Origin: Balneolales bacterium
GTDB taxonomy: Bacteria > Bacteroidota > Rhodothermia > Balneolales > Natronogracilivirgulaceae
NCBI GenBank assembly: GCA_007134845.1
Contig: SLKA01000049.1
Span: forward strand, 1-53,936
DNA length: 53,936 nucleotides
Direction of reading: 5' to 3'
Notes under the pieces: model-generated
What the model was told of the DNA's origin: nothing
The model's input: the letters and a program-made list of their open reading frames with translations, nothing else
The model's database searches: none
Translations under genes and position numbers: made by a program
Part shown: positions 8,974-18,526 of the stretch, piece by piece
Numbering within the stretch: position 1 is the stretch's first letter
How the letters are laid out: the number at the start of each line of letters is the position of its first letter

Positions 8974-10162
8974 ATACCCATGATTCCGGATTGACCTCTT
9001 CGCGAATACGCCGCATTTCCTGCAATGCCTCTTCACGCGTGGTATGGCCGCTGTAATTGAGCAGGTAGTAATTTTCCCGGCGGTCTCTTTCAACACTTGC
9101 CTGGTCGAATCCTGCATTTACGATCTGGCGACGCGCACTTTCGGCATTTTCCATATTGCGGAATGCAGCCGCAACCACGAAGAAGCGATGTTCCGTTTCC
9201 TCCTGTCGGCGGACCTCCATCTGTTCGGTGATATCATTGATGTCGGACTGCATCAGATCAATCCGGTTCTGCATGCTTTCCAGCTGGTTGTCGTAGGATT
9301 TGAACTCATCCTTGTGCGCTGTATTGATCAGATGGCTGAACCCGTTGATTGTCTGATTCAAAGATTGAACCTGCTGTGCAAGCTGCTCTTTTTCCAATTC
9401 TGTCTGCTGCAAATCGGCTTGAAGACTTGCCAGATCGGCTTGCAACGACCGTGCCAGCGCATCCGTGCGATGATCCTGCTGGTGCCAGTCGGCATGTCGC
9501 ACACTCCGCTTTCCAAACTTCACCGTGATACCTGCGCTGGTGTTGATATAAGAGTCTCCGCCGGTGAATCGGCCCGTGCTGCCACCGCCTGCTATCCGCT
9601 CATATCCGTCAAGAAAGTCACTGTCCGAATGATTGAACTGCGCCTGTACGAAGAAATCCATCCGCCGATTAATCCGGTAGGTCGCTCCGGTTGCTATCCG
9701 GTACACTACAGCATTTACATTACTGCTTCTTCCTCTGTAACCGGGAAGATTTTTGTTGCTGACACTGAGGTCACCCCGCATCAAACCAATTCCCGTAGAG
9801 GCATACAGTCCGAATTTGTTGGTGACCGAATTCGGACCGGAAAGCATGCGGAGAATATTCATCCGTGTTCCGACACCGATGGTGAAATAGTCATTTTCGA
9901 ACCTGTTCTGGCCCTGTATTACGTCCCGAGAACGAAATTGGCCGATTCCCATATCACCATAGAAGGAGACCACCGGACTCATGGAGTAACGTACATTAAA
10001 GCCTCCCTGTGCCGTGGTTTTTGAACTGAAGGTAAAAAAACCAGATGTGATCCCACTCTTCACATCCACGCTCCAGTTTGAAGGATAATCCATTGCTTTT
10101 GCTTCCGGTATAAGAAATAAGGTTGAAATAAATACTGTAATTAGAACAAGTGTTTTATTCAT
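8963..10162 (-). CDS. Outer-membrane beta-barrel protein with C-terminal SPOR domain (copy 1)
   Basis: The 399-residue protein has a signal peptide (about 1-23, AKA|MD), then a beta-barrel with alternating amphipathic strands (WSVDVKSGITSGFFTF, and GDSYINTSAGITVKFG near its end). A Gln/Leu/Glu-rich coiled coil spans about 235-310 and a SPOR domain about 325-399 (RFFVVAAAFRNMENAE). First gene of the two-gene operon with its paralogue. A 17-bp palindrome sits upstream between this gene and the S9 peptidase gene. The combination of barrel, rod and SPOR would bridge outer membrane and peptidoglycan; that role is inferred. Confidence 0.82.
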   Translation of the reverse strand: MNKTLVLITVFISTLFLIPEAKAMDYPSNWSVDVKSGITSGFFTFSSKTTAQGGFNVRYSMSPVVSFYGDMGIGQFRSRDVIQGQNRFENDYFTIGVGTRMNILRMLSGPNSVTNKFGLYASTGIGLMRGDLSVSNKNLPGYRGRSSNVNAVVYRIATGATYRINRRMDFFVQAQFNHSDSDFLDGYERIAGGGSTGRFTGGDSYINTSAGITVKFGKRSVRHADWHQQDHRTDALARSLQADLASLQADLQQTELEKEQLAQQVQSLNQTINGFSHLINTAHKDEFKSYDNQLESMQNRIDLMQSDINDITEQMEVRRQEETEHRFFVVAAAFRNMENAESARRQIVNAGFDQASVERDRRENYYLLNYSGHTTREEALQEMRRIREEVNPESWVYVK

Positions 10163-10220
10163 AATGGGTATAATGTTATCTAATCGTTGATTTCAATATG
10201 TAATTGATTCAATACGGGCA

Positions 10221-10237
10221 ATTCATGCTGCATGAAT
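10221..10237. promoter_or_regulatory. 17-bp perfect palindrome (ATTCATGC-T-GCATGAAT)
   Basis: Two perfect 8-bp arms around one base, 58 nt upstream of the SPOR-protein operon start and 20 nt after the S9 peptidase stop. No T-run follows on the minus strand, so it is more like an operator than a terminator. No regulator gene is nearby. Confidence 0.45.
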
Positions 10238-10257
10238 GATGTTCAGATTTAGCTGGT

Positions 10258-12870
10258 TTATCCTCCATGGGTGCTCTCCCACCAAAAGGCCTCATCCTTG
10301 AGCCATTTGTCAAACCATGACAATATAGCATCTTTCCATTGGATTTTCTTGTTATAGTCCAGAATGTGATGATCCTGTTCTTCAATCGCTACAAAGGCCA
10401 CGTCCCTGCCCAGCAGCTTGAGCGCTGCAAACATCTGCAGGCTTTCACCGGGTGGCACATTGGTGTCTGACATTCCGGTTATCAGCAGCAGGGGCGTGTG
10501 GATGTGGTCAGCCTGGAAAATGGGACTCCGGTCTACATAGATGTCCCGCCGGTTCCATGGATAGCTATCGGCTGTAGCCACACCGCTATACTGATAGCCC
10601 CAGAAACCTTCACCCCAGTAGCTGGCAAGATTACTGATACCCGCATGGGACACTGCTGCAGCAAAAAGGTTGGTCTGCGTAAGCAGATACATCGTCATGA
10701 ATCCGCCGTAAGAGGCGCCGATGGCTCCGATACGCCCACGGTTGGCGTAGGGATGCTCATCAAGAAACGCTTCAACACCCATGATGATTTCGTCCCCGGC
10801 TATCTTGCCCCAGTCATTGACGTGACGGGCCGAAAACTCCTGACCGAAGCCCGTTGCGCCACTAGGCTGAACCACATATACCAGATATCCCTTTGATGCA
10901 TAGAGCTCCTTGGGATAGCGGCCCCCAAACGCACGGTCAACCGGCGATGTGCCGCCATAATAGTAGACGATTACGGGATACTCATCACGTTCATTAAAAT
11001 CGGGCGGATAGTAGACATGGCCGTCGATCGCCTCACCGTAATCGTTGGTGAAAGTCCATGGCTTTACCGCACCAAACCGGATATGCCGGTAGGCGTCAGC
11101 TCCGGGGTCATACAGCAAGCGTGCCTGTGGATTGCGCCGTGTGAAATCGATGACCCATGCCTTGGGTGGATCGGAAGCGCCGGAGCCGGTGAAAATGCCA
11201 ACGGCTTTATTCCGGGCCAGGGACAGCGTACCCGCGACGTCCGGACCGGTTTCATACTTGCGGAAACGTTGCTCTCGGGTATCGTACCGGTATATCACCT
11301 CAAAAGAACCCTCGGTTACCACCATGTAAATGTAACGGCCGGTCTCATCCCACCGGGCGCTAGAGACAGCCGGATCAAAATTGCGTGTGACAGGTTCCAC
11401 GTCACCGGTCCGGCGATGGTAAAGGTATAGTTGCGTGTCATAGTCATTGGCTATCATTGTGTCCGGAACATTGACGCCCAGTCCGTCAAAATCACTCGGG
11501 CCGCCGGAGATAAGGATTCGGTCACCATCAGGTGAAAACTGTGCCATTCCCCCGAAGTTGAGCATGAAAAGTGAATCGGTTTCCATCGTCTCCAGGTTCA
11601 GTATCACATATTCAATTTTTCCGTAAGGCCTCTCCTCATAGTTTTCATGTGAACGCAGATAGAGAATTTTACGACCGGAATGATGGATGCTGCTCAATGA
11701 GGTGGACAGAAGTCCGGCAGTAAGTCTGCGCGATGTGCCTTCCGGCACATGCAACTGATAGAGGAATGTGCGTGTATGATAACCGGGACGCCGGTCCTGC
11801 AACCCGCGGTAGCGCACAACGCCGTGGGTTCCCGGTTCATGCCGTTCACGCTTGCTGTAAATGACATAGGAACCATCCGGAGCCCATCGATAGCCGGAAA
11901 AATCATCCATATCCTGAAGAATTCGCTTCTTCTTACCGGTATCCAGGTCCACAACCCAGAGATCGGTACCGCTATTTCCGGAAGTAGTATAGCTGAAACG
12001 CCGTCCGTCGGGCACCCACTGCATGCCGGTAATGGTCATCCCACCCGCATACCTTCGGAAAAGAGAACCGTCTGAAACCTTGCGAATATCAATGTGTGTT
12101 TCCTGAGTACCGTCCGGCGGCAAATCTCGTCGAACCTGAACCGCAGCCAGATCACCATCCGGACTGATGGAGACTCCGGTCGGGCGCGGTACATGGGACA
12201 AGTCACGTTGCATCAATGTTCTGGAAGGATCCAGTCCCAATTGAGGTGCATCGGTGTGCTCTCCGGCCTCAAAAGAAGCCTTCAAAGCCCAGTCGGTTAT
12301 CTCTGAACCGACCGGATGGATCAGTTTTATCAGCAGCAGGTGTTTGCCGCGTTTCATATCAACGGTATGGCTCACCGTGCCGGGCGGGTCATCATTGCCG
12401 GGTTCGGTGTTTTTTTTTGATACGGCATCTTCACCGTTGATAAAAGCCCGGATCAAACCGCGGCTTTCGAGGGTGATTGTTGCAGTAATAAATCGGTCCG
12501 TTTCCAGCCAGACACCCGCCCATATCACATTATGACGATCCTCCGTTGCACCTGGCAGCAATAGGCGCCCGTCATTTTCTGCAGCAGAACGGATCCAGAC
12601 CAGGCGCTGATTTCGGGACCACATTACCGGCACACCCTCCTCCGGTATCCAGTCGGCATACGGCGCCAGGTCGGACTCCAGCAGACGCTTGACGGTCCAC
12701 GTACTTCCGTCAATGCCGGGTATCTCATGATATACCGGGTTGTACTGAGTAACAGGGCCTAGCTGCAGCCACTCGCTAATGACACGATCACCAGTATCTT
12801 CCGCATGCAGTGAGGTGGCACATGGTAATAGTAAAATCGGTAGTATAATCAGTAAGTGTTTGTGTATCAT
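10258..12870 (-). CDS. Secreted S9 family (prolyl oligopeptidase-like) peptidase
   Basis: Serine peptidase of the DPP IV/acylaminoacyl-peptidase type. The 870 residues start with a signal peptide (cut probably after SLHA). An N-terminal extra domain of about 200 residues comes before a beta-propeller of WSPDG-like repeats (for example YRWAPDGSYVIYS). The C-terminal alpha/beta-hydrolase has the nucleophile in GASYGGF (about S720), Asp in GMSDTNVPP (about D802) and His in EQDHHIL (about 834-835). It is probably periplasmic and releases dipeptides or trims peptides, fitting a peptide-feeding lifestyle. A cysteine at LLPC in the signal is a poor lipobox, so lipidation is doubtful. It follows the exonuclease gene by 53 nt on the same strand. 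Confidence 0.93.
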   Translation of the reverse strand: MIHKHLLIILPILLLPCATSLHAEDTGDRVISEWLQLGPVTQYNPVYHEIPGIDGSTWTVKRLLESDLAPYADWIPEEGVPVMWSRNQRLVWIRSAAENDGRLLLPGATEDRHNVIWAGVWLETDRFITATITLESRGLIRAFINGEDAVSKKNTEPGNDDPPGTVSHTVDMKRGKHLLLIKLIHPVGSEITDWALKASFEAGEHTDAPQLGLDPSRTLMQRDLSHVPRPTGVSISPDGDLAAVQVRRDLPPDGTQETHIDIRKVSDGSLFRRYAGGMTITGMQWVPDGRRFSYTTSGNSGTDLWVVDLDTGKKKRILQDMDDFSGYRWAPDGSYVIYSKRERHEPGTHGVVRYRGLQDRRPGYHTRTFLYQLHVPEGTSRRLTAGLLSTSLSSIHHSGRKILYLRSHENYEERPYGKIEYVILNLETMETDSLFMLNFGGMAQFSPDGDRILISGGPSDFDGLGVNVPDTMIANDYDTQLYLYHRRTGDVEPVTRNFDPAVSSARWDETGRYIYMVVTEGSFEVIYRYDTREQRFRKYETGPDVAGTLSLARNKAVGIFTGSGASDPPKAWVIDFTRRNPQARLLYDPGADAYRHIRFGAVKPWTFTNDYGEAIDGHVYYPPDFNERDEYPVIVYYYGGTSPVDRAFGGRYPKELYASKGYLVYVVQPSGATGFGQEFSARHVNDWGKIAGDEIIMGVEAFLDEHPYANRGRIGAIGASYGGFMTMYLLTQTNLFAAAVSHAGISNLASYWGEGFWGYQYSGVATADSYPWNRRDIYVDRSPIFQADHIHTPLLLITGMSDTNVPPGESLQMFAALKLLGRDVAFVAIEEQDHHILDYNKKIQWKDAILSWFDKWLKDEAFWWESTHGG

Positions 12871-12923
12871 AATGATGAATTGTATTATGAAATAATATTT
12901 ATATCTCTATGATGTGGTTTGTG

Positions 12924-13664
12924 TTAGTCGGCAGCATTTTTCTGGATCTCTTTGAGTTTGGACAAGGCCCGGGCGCGCAGGTCTTTGAAGCTCGACTGTG
13001 GGAGTTCGCCGTTGGTGTACTGAAGATGCAGCCAAATGAGGTATGTAGCCATGACGTCTTCGTAGCAATAATGCTCAATGCGATCCAGCTCCCCGTTCCT
13101 GAACATATCAAGTACTTCATTACCCTCCCCGGTGACCTTTACCGGAATGCCGATCAGTGCGCCTATGTGTTTGAGTTTAGGATAACTGCTTGCCCCGAAA
13201 TTACTGAATTCATCCATAAGATCAAGGTTTTGTTTGCTGAACCGGTAGCGGATGTCATGCGTATTCAGACGCGGAGGCAGCTGCAGCCCGTGTTTGAGTG
13301 CACGATAGGTGATAAGCGGCAGATCAAAACCCTTGCCATTGTGGTGAATGACACCGAAATCCTTATATGTGCTTAACGTGTCGATAAGCGAAACGATCCC
13401 TTTTCGCTCATCTGTTCCACTCCAAGCCACCTTCTGTCGGGGTTCACCCGAAGCAGTGATCCAGAGTCCGACCCACGAAACCATCTGATGGTACATTGGA
13501 GGAAGAAAGCCGGACTTCCCCCGTCCAAACTCTTCGGCTGCAAGCTCAAGTAAAGCCTGGTCATCCTCCGGAGAATTCTCGAGCAGCTCTCTTAAAAAAG
13601 GAATGTCCGGTATGGATTCGATATCAAATACAAAAAACATATGGGTAACAGTTTTGGGCGGCAT
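12924..13664 (-). CDS. Predicted 3'-5' exonuclease, PolB exonuclease-like
   Basis: The 246-residue protein matches the family of stand-alone 3'-5' exonucleases related to the proofreading domain of DNA polymerase B (PF10108 type). FDIESIPD supplies the DxE motif (D14, E16). HNGKGFDLPLITYRAL is Exo II-like and YCYEDVMATYLIWL is Exo III-like. The ATG at 13664 follows a GGTAGG Shine-Dalgarno; the adjacent GTG at 13667 and Met9 are alternatives. The asparaginase stop is about 14 nt upstream, so they are co-transcribed. The biological substrate is not established for this family. Confidence 0.88.
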   Translation of the reverse strand: MPPKTVTHMFFVFDIESIPDIPFLRELLENSPEDDQALLELAAEEFGRGKSGFLPPMYHQMVSWVGLWITASGEPRQKVAWSGTDERKGIVSLIDTLSTYKDFGVIHHNGKGFDLPLITYRALKHGLQLPPRLNTHDIRYRFSKQNLDLMDEFSNFGASSYPKLKHIGALIGIPVKVTGEGNEVLDMFRNGELDRIEHYCYEDVMATYLIWLHLQYTNGELPQSSFKDLRARALSKLKEIQKNAAD

Positions 13665-13678
13665 CACCTACCACCCGG

Positions 13679-14683
13679 TTAGTGGGTGCGCTCTCCGGCG
13701 AAATTTTCACGGAACAGATCCCTGATCGTGTATTTGTCGTCATGGTGTGCAAGAAGATACATGATTTTGGTGACGCATGCTTCGGTCGTCATGTCGCCTG
13801 CTGACAATGCCCCCAGTTTTTTTGCCTGCCTGCCGCCCTCGTATTTGCCCAGATCCACCTCATCATACACCGCCTGTGAAGTGATGATGACCATGCCGTC
13901 ATTGGAAAGGTAGCGCTCGAGTCCGGGAAGCAGCGCATCATTTTTGCCCGCAGGCAGATTCCCGCTGCCAAAAGCTTCAATGATGAGTGCTCTTGTGCTA
14001 TTGGTACCGGTTGGCAGAAAACGGTTGAAATCCATGCCCGGATAGAGCTTGAGCAGCTGGATGCGCGGGTCGAAACGGGCATGGCAGCGAAAGGCGCCCG
14101 AACCAGGACGGTATCGCGATCGGATAGTCAGCTTCAGCCCGAATTCCGCCAGAACCGGGTGATTGGGTGAAGCAAATGCATCAAAGTCGCCGATGCTTAT
14201 TTTTGTTGCCCGGTTGCCCCGGTACACCCGGTCATTGAAACAGATGCAGACCTCCGGCAAATTCAATGTGGCAAGCTCAACAGAATTGATCAGATTGCGG
14301 CGGGCATCAGTGCGTCGGTTGCTCAGGGGCACCTGGCTTCCGGTAAATACCACCGGTTTTGACAGATTCTCAAATGCGAAGGAGAGGGCGGAAGCGGTGT
14401 AGGCCATGGTGTCGGTGCCGTGAAGCACCACGAACCCGTCAAATGACTCATAATGCTCTTCAATAGCCTCCGCAAGCGTCACCCACATTTCCGGAACCAT
14501 GTTGGAACTGTCTTCCAGGAACAGGGTTATGGATTCCAGATCCGCAATCTCCTGAAGCCCCGGTACCTGATCATTAAAAAAATCCAAATTAAAAGAAATA
14601 GTCGACCTGGTGCTATCCCTATGACTATCATGTAGTTGCATGGCAATAGTGCCACCGGTGTGCAGGATCAGGATGCGTTTCAT
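13679..14683 (-). CDS. ansA: Type I L-asparaginase
   Basis: Hydrolyses asparagine to aspartate and ammonia in the cytoplasm. The 334 residues have no signal peptide, which favours type I. HTGGTIAM (8-15) carries the nucleophilic threonine, and VLHGTDTMAYTASALSF holds the second catalytic Thr/Asp pair. GSQVPLSNRRTDARRN and ITSQAVYDEVDLGKYEGG are also family motifs. First gene of a run continuing into the exonuclease and perhaps the S9 peptidase. It is divergent from the EF-G-like gene across 174 nt, in which no clear promoter box was found. Confidence 0.94.
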   Translation of the reverse strand: MKRILILHTGGTIAMQLHDSHRDSTRSTISFNLDFFNDQVPGLQEIADLESITLFLEDSSNMVPEMWVTLAEAIEEHYESFDGFVVLHGTDTMAYTASALSFAFENLSKPVVFTGSQVPLSNRRTDARRNLINSVELATLNLPEVCICFNDRVYRGNRATKISIGDFDAFASPNHPVLAEFGLKLTIRSRYRPGSGAFRCHARFDPRIQLLKLYPGMDFNRFLPTGTNSTRALIIEAFGSGNLPAGKNDALLPGLERYLSNDGMVIITSQAVYDEVDLGKYEGGRQAKKLGALSAGDMTTEACVTKIMYLLAHHDDKYTIRDLFRENFAGERTH

Positions 14684-14857
14684 TATAATTGCTTACAGCA
14701 TGTTATTGCCAAAAGGTTTCCAAAAAGTTACTTTGCCCTACAATACTTACTAAGCGTGGTTACTATTTATTACCGCTTGTGTCCAAATTAATACGAAATA
14801 ATTTATAATTCCGAAAAAGGTTGCATTTCAGCCTTTAACTCAAATGGAGTATAACTC

Positions 14858-16987
14858 ATGAATGTGTATCAACCCAAAAAGATCAGAAACATCGCATTGC
14901 TCGGGCATTCCGGCTCGGGCAAGACCACCCTCGCAGAAACCATGCTCTACGAATCCGGAACCATAAAACGGCGCGGTTCTGTTGAGGAATCCAATACCGT
15001 ATCGGACTATTATCCCATCGAAAAAGAGAAAAACAAGTCGGTTTTCAGTTCTTACATGCATCTGGACTGGCGTGGTACGAAAATCAACATAATTGACACC
15101 CCGGGAACAGCCGACTATGTCGGGGAGGTCGTAAACGCTCTTAAGGTGGCCGATGCAGCCGTTTTCGTCCTGGATGCAGAGCACGGTGTGGAAGTCGGCA
15201 CGGAAGTGCTGTGGAATATTGTTGCCGATATGAACAAACCTGCCTTTTTTATTGTCAACAAGGTCGATCATCCCAATTCAAATTTTCAGATGGTCGTGGA
15301 TCTGTGCAAGGAACGCTTCGGACGCGAAGTGGTGCCCGTTCAATATCCGTACGAAGAGGGTGAAGGATTCTCCGCCATCATCGATGTGCTCAAAATGCAG
15401 ATGTATGAGTTTTCTGAAGAAGGCGGCAGGCCCGACAAGCTTCCCATCGCCGATTCCCTGAAATCACAGGCTGACCTGCAGCACAATGAGCTGATCGAAG
15501 CTGTTGCCGAAAATGACGAGTCACTGATGGACCTCTACTTCGAGAAAGGACATCTCGATGAGGATGAAATGGTGGAAGGACTAAATAAGGCACTGCTGCA
15601 GCGACAGATTTTTCCGATGTTCTGTCTCTCGGCGGAGCGCAACATGGGCTCGGGAAGGGTGATGGGCTTCATCGACAATGTGCTGCCCAATCCGCTGGAA
15701 GCCAATCCCGACAAAGATGTTGAAGGAAACGATCTTGCGGTTGATATCGATCAAAAACCGCTGGCCTTCCTGTTCAAAACCATATCCGAGGAACATGTCG
15801 GTGATCTCACGTTCCTGAAGGTGTACGGAGGCACGCTCAAAACCGGTTCTGACATGATCAACCACGCCAAAGGATCCACAAACCGGCTTGGCAACCTGTT
15901 CCTGACCCAGGGCGGGAAACGGGTCGATGTCTCTGAAATCCATGCCGGTGATATCGGGGCCGTGGTGAAGTTGAAAGATGGTGCCGTTGGCGATACCCTG
16001 CGCGACAAGAGTATTGATATCGGCATCGCAAAAGTGAAATACCCCGAACCTACAGAACGAATGGCTGTTCGTTCCAAAGAAAAAGGGGAGGAGGAGAAGA
16101 TCGGCTCGGCATTGAACCAGCTGCAGCGCGAAGATCCGTCACTGCAGGTCGAAAACAGCAAGGAACTCAGGCAGATAATCCTGAGCGGCCAGGGAGAGGA
16201 GCACCTTAATGTTGTCCGTTACATGCTGGAGCACCGCTTCAAACTGAACCCCGAGTTCTATGAGCCGGGCGTGCCTTATCGTGAAACCATCACAAAAGCG
16301 GTTAAAGCACAGCACCGGCATAAAAAACAGTCAGGTGGTGCCGGACAGTATGGAGAAGTCTTCTTATATCTGGAACCATGGGAGGAAGGAATGGCCCCGA
16401 CTCCGGATGTGACAGTCCGGGATACACAGGAAATAGAACTTGAATGGGGAGGCAAGCTCGTTTACCAGAATTGCATTGTTGGTGGGGTCATTGATGCCCG
16501 TTTCCTGCCCGCTATCCTGAAAGGCATCATGGAGAAAATGGAAAACGGTCCGCTCTCGGGCTGCCGGGCACGCGATATCCGTGTTTCGGTGTATGACGGC
16601 TCCATGCACTCGGTGGACTCCAATGAAGCCGCGTTCAAAACAGCAGCTCTTATGGCATTCAAAAAAGGATTCCTTGAAGCCAAACCCCAGCTTCTTGAGC
16701 CAATTTATGAGGTTGAAGTCACCGTTCCTGCTGAATATATGGGTGATGTGATGAGTGATCTGGCCCCGCGCCGCGGTCAGGTTCAGGGAATGGATTCCGA
16801 AGGGACATTCCAGAAAGTCAAGGCCGTGGTTCCGCTGGCCGAACTCTACCGCTATGCCACCCACCTTCGCTCCATGACACAGGGAAGGGCAACGCACACC
16901 CGCAAGTTTCACGGATACGGACCTGTACCGCATGAAATTCAGGACCGCATCATGAAAGAAACTGCGGAAAAAGAAGAAGTTTCCTGA
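14858..16987 (+). CDS. Elongation factor G-like GTPase (EF-G-2 subfamily)
   Basis: The 709-residue protein keeps the whole EF-G domain order but differs at the catalytic centre. G1 reads GHSGSGKT (16-23) instead of AHIDAGKT. The switch I region lacks the RGITI motif. G3 is DTPGTADY (80-87), so the catalytic His of DTPGH is Thr84. G4 NKVD (134-137) is intact. This matches the paralogous EF-G-like group also seen in Thermus EF-G-2, not the main translocase, so I do not call it fusA. It probably acts on ribosomes in a specialised way; GTPase activity may be slow. A GGAG Shine-Dalgarno precedes the ATG. A 9-bp stem-loop follows the stop. Confidence 0.85.
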   Translation: MNVYQPKKIRNIALLGHSGSGKTTLAETMLYESGTIKRRGSVEESNTVSDYYPIEKEKNKSVFSSYMHLDWRGTKINIIDTPGTADYVGEVVNALKVADAAVFVLDAEHGVEVGTEVLWNIVADMNKPAFFIVNKVDHPNSNFQMVVDLCKERFGREVVPVQYPYEEGEGFSAIIDVLKMQMYEFSEEGGRPDKLPIADSLKSQADLQHNELIEAVAENDESLMDLYFEKGHLDEDEMVEGLNKALLQRQIFPMFCLSAERNMGSGRVMGFIDNVLPNPLEANPDKDVEGNDLAVDIDQKPLAFLFKTISEEHVGDLTFLKVYGGTLKTGSDMINHAKGSTNRLGNLFLTQGGKRVDVSEIHAGDIGAVVKLKDGAVGDTLRDKSIDIGIAKVKYPEPTERMAVRSKEKGEEEKIGSALNQLQREDPSLQVENSKELRQIILSGQGEEHLNVVRYMLEHRFKLNPEFYEPGVPYRETITKAVKAQHRHKKQSGGAGQYGEVFLYLEPWEEGMAPTPDVTVRDTQEIELEWGGKLVYQNCIVGGVIDARFLPAILKGIMEKMENGPLSGCRARDIRVSVYDGSMHSVDSNEAAFKTAALMAFKKGFLEAKPQLLEPIYEVEVTVPAEYMGDVMSDLAPRRGQVQGMDSEGTFQKVKAVVPLAELYRYATHLRSMTQGRATHTRKFHGYGPVPHEIQDRIMKETAEKEEVS

Positions 16988-17006
16988 ATTACACCCGCTT
17001 TGCTGC

Positions 17007-17027
17007 CCCCGGTCAAGCTGACCGGGG
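17007..17027. terminator. Stem-loop between convergent EF-G-like and ostA-like genes
   Basis: Perfect 9-bp stem CCCCGGTCA/TGACCGGGG with a 3-nt loop (AGC), 20 nt after the EF-G-like stop. There is no T-run on either strand, so it may work bidirectionally or stabilise a 3' end instead of acting as a classic intrinsic terminator. Confidence 0.5.
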
Positions 17028-17098
17028 CGGCTAAGCAGGATGCCCCACAATGGGTCTTAATAAGAGGCTCAAGCAGAGTTGCCCGTTAGCCCCGGGCA

Positions 17099-18505
17099 TC
17101 AGCGATCTGTTGAAAATCTCGAAGGCGGTTCAAATGGACGCTCCAGGGGGACAGGCGGGAGCCTGGGTTCTATAGGTTCAAGCGGGCGTTGCGGACGCTT
17201 CTCAGGCTCCCATACAAACCCGCCAATACGCCGGTCCGCAATACCTGGCCTCTCCTCATAAAACGTCCCGTCCACATTGCGACGGGCAATCACATCTCCA
17301 AGCTCCCCGTCCTCGAAATCAAGCTTGATGAAATCGGCCGTCATCTCAATCGCACCGTCGGCCGTGCCGTCTGAATCCTTGACAAAATAAAGGACGTTGC
17401 CGGCTGGATAAACCTGCATGTAGGATACCGAACCATCATCAAACCGGATGAACAACGTGTCACCTGTAATCTGGTTGAGGCGGTCCAGGGACGTGTCGCG
17501 CTGAACGGCAAAGGCCCGCTTGTATGACTCCAGATAGCGGACGCTGTCTTCCTCCAGTTGTATATGGATGAAAGGACCTGTCAGCTGCATCTCGTCGTAC
17601 CAGAGCCTTGGACTGCCCTCCAGAATGAAATGCTGGAGATTGTCGTCATAGTGTGACGTATCGGAAAGACTGCTGTAGGATTCGGTCCAGATATGCACAT
17701 TTTCGTATGCAGTGAATGTACTTATGGTATCTTTCTGCTGAACCTCCAGCCAGTCCGCCCAGAGGAATGTGGTGTCGGAAAGATCTTCGCTGATCCGTCG
17801 CATCCTGCTTCCGCCTTCCACCCGCCGGTATCCGGTGGAGTCGGAAAGCACAAAAGCGCCTGTGAGTCTGGTGCGATTCTCTTCATCATCCAGATACACC
17901 CTGCCATGGAGTTCGTAATATTCATCTCCCCGCTTGGTAAACATGCTGTCGGCCTCGATGTACTGAAGCGTGTCGGCGACCTGCACATTTCCACGAAAAA
18001 TCGCACTGTCAAGAGCATTATAATAGTATCCTGAATCAGCCACCAGCACTCCGCGGTCATCCTCTAGCCTCAGCCGCTCAGGAAACAGGGCGATTTCGGT
18101 GACGAAACTGTAGAATACCTCCTCGCTGAACAGAAGGACGTTTTCAGACTGCATGATGACCCGCCCCTCAAATAGGGCGACCTCGGAAACCAGATCATAC
18201 CTGGCCTTGTCGGACCATATCTGCTCGCGATCGGTTGTAATTTCAATATTACCCCAGGCGCGAAGTTCCTCTATGTCCATATAGTGCCAGGCACTGTCGC
18301 AGAGAATGGCGAAATCGTTTGTCTGAAGGGAGACATTACCCGTCAGTTTGCGAATCCGGCCTTCTTCGGTTACAATCCCTTCCAGCTGATCGGACTGCAG
18401 GATGCGCACCCGATTCTGGGCTTCGGCCGGTTCGGGAAAATGAAACAGCATGCACCACAGCAGCAAGCCTGTTGTTACTATCGAGATGGTTTTATATACC
18501 TTCAT
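17099..18505 (-). CDS. OstA/LptA-like periplasmic protein
   Basis: The 468-residue protein starts with a signal peptide (about 1-29, AEA|QN), then repeated OstA_N-type beta-jellyroll strands (for example LTGNVSLQTNDFAILCDSA, LWADWLEVQQKDT). These are the folds that form the LPS-transport bridge. The protein is two to three times longer than E. coli LptA and ends in a proline-rich tail (EPIEPRLPPVPLERP), which is unusual. It follows lptC by 21 nt, and lptC follows upp by 4 nt, so they form an operon. Role inferred: periplasmic carriage of LPS to the outer membrane. Confidence 0.8.
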   Translation of the reverse strand: MKVYKTISIVTTGLLLWCMLFHFPEPAEAQNRVRILQSDQLEGIVTEEGRIRKLTGNVSLQTNDFAILCDSAWHYMDIEELRAWGNIEITTDREQIWSDKARYDLVSEVALFEGRVIMQSENVLLFSEEVFYSFVTEIALFPERLRLEDDRGVLVADSGYYYNALDSAIFRGNVQVADTLQYIEADSMFTKRGDEYYELHGRVYLDDEENRTRLTGAFVLSDSTGYRRVEGGSRMRRISEDLSDTTFLWADWLEVQQKDTISTFTAYENVHIWTESYSSLSDTSHYDDNLQHFILEGSPRLWYDEMQLTGPFIHIQLEEDSVRYLESYKRAFAVQRDTSLDRLNQITGDTLFIRFDDGSVSYMQVYPAGNVLYFVKDSDGTADGAIEMTADFIKLDFEDGELGDVIARRNVDGTFYEERPGIADRRIGGFVWEPEKRPQRPLEPIEPRLPPVPLERPFEPPSRFSTDR

Positions 18506-18526
18506 ATGTGAATTCTCAACAGACGA

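Noticed and set aside
9044-10024. A 326-codon plus-strand frame opposite the first SPOR-domain protein gene.
   Set aside because: The minus-strand gene has signal peptide, barrel, coil and SPOR motifs; the plus frame has none and is a shadow.
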